Below are positions 61,360-64,000 of a stretch of DNA of 64,000 nucleotides, one piece after another (within the stretch, counting starts at the first letter, position 1; each line of letters opens with the position of its first letter). Location: contig JAZAHA010000018.1 of NCBI GenBank assembly GCA_036231565.1, forward strand, positions 1 through 64,000. The letters run 5' to 3'. Source of the stretch: Maricaulis sp036231565. GTDB taxonomy: Bacteria > Pseudomonadota > Alphaproteobacteria > Caulobacterales > Maricaulaceae. The position numbers and the translations under genes are program-made. The notes under the pieces are model-generated. The model saw nothing but the letters and a program-made list of their open reading frames with translations. It did not search any database and was not told the origin of the DNA.

Positions 61360-62904
61360 TCAAGAGCGCTTGAGCGCCGTGCGCACTTCGGACAGGCGCA
61401 GGGCGCCGGTCAGGACCGAGGCAAGCGCGAAGACGACAAGGCCTGCCGCACACACAGCGGCGAGCACCAGGAGTGTCGAATTGAACAGCCAGGGATAGAA
61501 CCAGGCGAGGTTCTGGTGCGCCAGCAGCAGGAAGCCCGCCATGATCGCGCTGGCCACCACGATGCGCGGCAGACGGTTGAGCAGGCGGGCATCCGGCTCG
61601 AACAGGCCGCGCCGGTGCAGCGTCACCGCCAGCAGCAGCGTGTTGATCCAGCCCGCGACCGAGGTGGCAATGGCGAGCCCGGCAAAGCCGAGCGGACCGA
61701 AGAAGAGCGTCAGGCCCAGCGCGAGATTGATCACCACGCCGACCGTCGCGAACTTCATCGGCGTCATCGTGTCCTGGCGCGCAAAGAAGCCGGGTGAGAG
61801 CACCTTGATGAGAACGAAGGCGGGCAGACCGGCCGCAAAGGCGATCAGCGCCTGGGCAACCATTTGTGCATCCTGGGGCGTGAAGGCATCGCGCTCGTAG
61901 ATACCCGTGGCGATGAAGACCGGGATCGCGGCCAGCGCTGCCGCGGCCGGCAGGGTCAGCGCCATGGAAATCTCCAGCGCGCGGTTCATCGCATTGCCGG
62001 CTGCCGGCAGGTCGCCGGCGCGCAGGCGCGCGCTCAGCGTCGGCAGCAGCACGACACCCATCGCGATCCCGACCACGCCCAGCGGCAGCTGGTAGAGGCG
62101 GTCGGCATAATAGAGCCAGGACCGAGCACCCTCCTGCAGCGTCGCGATGGAGGAGGTGACGAGGATATTGATCTGGGTCACGCCGGCCGCCATCGCTCCG
62201 GGCACGCCGAGCACGATCAGCCGTTTCACATCCGGGCTCAGTTTCGGCAGACGCACCGACAGGCGGACGCCGGTCGCCCGCGTTGCCGCCCAGAGCCAGA
62301 TGAGCTGCGCGACACCCGACACACTGACACCCACTGACAACCACAACGCCAACTGCCCGCCTTCAGCCGGCGAGAAGGCGAGAATTCCGATCAGGGTGAG
62401 GTTCAGCAGGACCGGTGCCGCAGCGGCAACTGCAAACTTGCCGTGGGAGTTGAGGACGCCGCTGAGCATGGCGCTGAGCGACATCATCATGAGGTAGGGC
62501 ATGGTGATCTGTGTCAGGAGCACCGCCAGACCGAACAGGTCCGGATCTCCGACGAAACCCGGCCCCAGCGCATACATCAGCCACGGCATGACCAATTGTG
62601 CCGCGACCACCAGGACCAGCATGGCTGTCAGGAGGACCGACAGCACCTGGCGGGCAAACAGCTGCGCCTCGGTCAGACCGTCGGCTTCCAGCTTGCCGGC
62701 ATAGAGCGGCACGAAGGCCGCATTGAACGCGCCCTCGGCAAAGATCCGCCGGAAAAGATTGGGGAATTGCAGCGCTGTCAGGAAGACGTCAGTAACCGCG
62801 CCTGCGCCCAGCGCCGCCGCCAGCATCATCTCGCGCACAAGGCCGAGGATCCGGCTGGCCATGGTGAAAAGCCCGACCACAGCCGAGGACCGAAGAAGAC
62901 GCAT
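61360..62904 (-). CDS. murJ: Lipid II flippase MurJ
   Basis: MurJ moves lipid II across the inner membrane for peptidoglycan synthesis. The 514-aa protein has 14 predicted TM helices and the MOP exporter pattern, with R-I-L-G-L-V-R-E-M, N-L-F-R-R-I-F-A-E-G-A-F-N-A-A-F-V-P and P-Y-L-M-M-M-S-L-S-A. It lies 4 nt downstream of glnD and upstream of trpS, an order common in alphaproteobacteria. Confidence 0.96.
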   Translation of the reverse strand: MRLLRSSAVVGLFTMASRILGLVREMMLAAALGAGAVTDVFLTALQFPNLFRRIFAEGAFNAAFVPLYAGKLEADGLTEAQLFARQVLSVLLTAMLVLVVAAQLVMPWLMYALGPGFVGDPDLFGLAVLLTQITMPYLMMMSLSAMLSGVLNSHGKFAVAAAAPVLLNLTLIGILAFSPAEGGQLALWLSVGVSVSGVAQLIWLWAATRATGVRLSVRLPKLSPDVKRLIVLGVPGAMAAGVTQINILVTSSIATLQEGARSWLYYADRLYQLPLGVVGIAMGVVLLPTLSARLRAGDLPAAGNAMNRALEISMALTLPAAAALAAIPVFIATGIYERDAFTPQDAQMVAQALIAFAAGLPAFVLIKVLSPGFFARQDTMTPMKFATVGVVINLALGLTLFFGPLGFAGLAIATSVAGWINTLLLAVTLHRRGLFEPDARLLNRLPRIVVASAIMAGFLLLAHQNLAWFYPWLFNSTLLVLAAVCAAGLVVFALASVLTGALRLSEVRTALKRS

Positions 62905-62908
62905 GCCG

Positions 62909-64000
62909 TTACCTCAGAACACTGGCGCGGGCCCGCGCGATACCGCGCTGGGCGGCTTTTTCGTCGGCGGCCGTCTCGCTCTCGCTCAGCACGGCCATCA
63001 GACCTTTTTCCACCCGCTCGATCACGTCGGCATCTTCCAGCTTGGCTTGTCCGTGACTGACATAGAAGACGTCGGTCGCCCGCTCGCCATAGCCGTCGAT
63101 CTGGGCGGAATTAAGCGCGAGGCCTTCATCGGCAAGCACATCCGCCAGGTCTGCCAACAGGCCCGGCCGGTCGCGGCCGGACGCCTCGATCACTGTGGCA
63201 TTCTCGGCAATCTCGTTGGAGATCGTGACAGAGGGCGTGACCCGGAAAGCGGCATCGCGGCGCTGCAGCGGCATGGATTTGCGCCGGCGCACGGTGAGCT
63301 CGCCGGTCGCGACCTCACGCAGATAGGCGACGAGGGCCTGGCGCTGGCGCTCGTCCTGCTGGCCATAGGGCTGACCGGCCGCGTCCTGGATGTAGAAAAT
63401 GTCGAAGACCTGGCCCGACGCAGTCGTGTTGATCGTGGCACCGACGACGTCTGCCCCCATCTCGGCGAAGGCGGCGACGATATCGGCAAAGATGCGCGTG
63501 CGGTCAGGCGACCAGATCATCACCTCGGTCGCCGCGCGCCGCCGGTCCACACGCACACCGGCCGCCGTTGTCTCCCCAGCCTCGAACGCCCGGCGGACAA
63601 AGGCCGCATGTCGATACCGGTCCTCACGCCCGAAGGACACCCAGTAGGCATCGTTCAGCTCGGCAACCCACCAAGCCGCAAATTCCGGATTGAGCCGCTC
63701 CAGCCGCGGCAGCACGGCCTCGCGCTCGGCGCGTCCCCGGTCAGACAGGCTGCGGCGCGCCGAGGCGATGGCATCGCCATCGCTGAGCAGAACCGCTTCG
63801 GTTGCCGTATAGAGCTCGCGGATCAGCTGGCCCTTCCAGCCATTCCAGACGCCGGGTCCGACAGCGCGGATATCCACCACGGTCAGCACGGTGAGCAGGC
63901 GCAGGCGCTCGACCGAGCCCACCGCAGCCGCGAAATCGGCGACGGTGCGCGGATCGGACAGATCGCGCCGCTGGGCGGTATCGCTCATCAGGAGGTGGGA
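62909..64000 (-). CDS. glnD: Bifunctional uridylyl-transferase/removing enzyme GlnD (partial, C-terminal part)
   Basis: Only the C-terminal 363 or so codons are inside the window; the frame is open through the window edge, and the nucleotidyltransferase domain and most of the HD domain lie beyond. The visible part has the end of the HD/helical linker (H-L-L-M-S-D-T-A-Q-R-R-D-L-S-D-P, reading across an internal ATG at 63988), then two C-terminal ACT domains (D-R-T-R-I-F-A-D-I-V-A-A-F and D-R-P-G-L-L-A-D-L-A-D-V-L). GlnD modifies PII proteins in response to glutamine. murJ starts 4 nt after its stop. Confidence 0.96.
   Translation of the reverse strand, partial: SHLLMSDTAQRRDLSDPRTVADFAAAVGSVERLRLLTVLTVVDIRAVGPGVWNGWKGQLIRELYTATEAVLLSDGDAIASARRSLSDRGRAEREAVLPRLERLNPEFAAWWVAELNDAYWVSFGREDRYRHAAFVRRAFEAGETTAAGVRVDRRRAATEVMIWSPDRTRIFADIVAAFAEMGADVVGATINTTASGQVFDIFYIQDAAGQPYGQQDERQRQALVAYLREVATGELTVRRRKSMPLQRRDAAFRVTPSVTISNEIAENATVIEASGRDRPGLLADLADVLADEGLALNSAQIDGYGERATDVFYVSHGQAKLEDADVIERVEKGLMAVLSESETAADEKAAQRGIARARASVLR

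Overview
The window comes from a GC-rich alphaproteobacterial chromosome, most likely a stalked or dimorphic marine relative of Maricaulis, Oceanicaulis or Caulobacter. Three things point that way. The replication block dnaA-dnaN-recF...gyrB is followed by rpsT, an enoyl-CoA hydratase, mutM, ubiE, ubiB and coaBC, an order familiar around dnaA in Caulobacter-type genomes. The translation block pnp-rpsO-truB-rbfA-infB-ylxR-nusA-rimP-trmB-XRE-lnt-corC-ybeY-phoH-miaB-fur has the usual alphaproteobacterial order. GATTC (GANTC, CcrM-type) sites are clustered before dnaA. The exact genus is an inference. No tRNA, rRNA, CRISPR array, transposase or phage gene was seen.

Layout. 0-0.5 kb is a gene-free tail downstream of gyrB, packed with perfect hairpins. 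0.5-10.8 kb (minus strand, transcribed right to left) holds dnaA, dnaN, recF, a LysE-type exporter, then a tightly coupled GT2-GT39-VTT membrane glycosylation cassette, then gyrB. 10.8-11.3 kb is the dnaA leader and promoter region. 11.3-14.5 kb: rpsT, enoyl-CoA hydratase, a GumN/TraB protein and mutM (minus). 14.6-20.8 kb: ubiE, ubiB, a protoglobin, separate coaC and coaB, dut and cysK (plus), with one minus-strand STAS-like gene. 21-25.3 kb: a PIF1/RecD-type helicase, a MoeB/ThiF enzyme, two tiny membrane proteins, a metallo-beta-lactamase-fold protein and an SH3 protein. 25.4-28 kb: the fabA-fabB-fabI fatty acid operon, closed by a strong terminator. 28.2-36.3 kb is an accessory envelope region: BCCT transporter, S9 peptidase, acyltransferase-3, membrane LytTR regulator, a 4-TM protein and an outer-membrane barrel. 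36.4-48.6 kb is the ribosome/transcription block, interrupted by two NTF2-like genes on the opposite strand. 48.6-57 kb: lnt, corC, ybeY, phoH, miaB, an MFS transporter, fur, rimI and tsaB. 57-64 kb: a nitroreductase, nfuA, uspA, a PH-like membrane protein, a PCu(A)C copper chaperone, trpS, murJ and the 3' part of glnD, which runs off the window.

Most genes are core functions: replication initiation, fatty acid, ubiquinone and CoA synthesis, translation initiation and RNA modification. The more notable features are regulatory or architectural. The dnaA control region combines three GANTC sites, a promoter-like pair, a near-DnaA box and a leader hairpin. An intrinsic terminator sits 21 nt before the rimP-nusA-infB operon start, with a good promoter upstream of it. 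A 30-bp perfectly alternating pyrimidine-purine tract lies in front of gyrB. Four convergent gene pairs end on one shared CTAG. CoaB and CoaC are separate genes. UbiB has a changed KxGQ motif. A membrane glycosylation cassette sits between recF and gyrB. I do not see a clearly new multi-gene defence or mobile system here.
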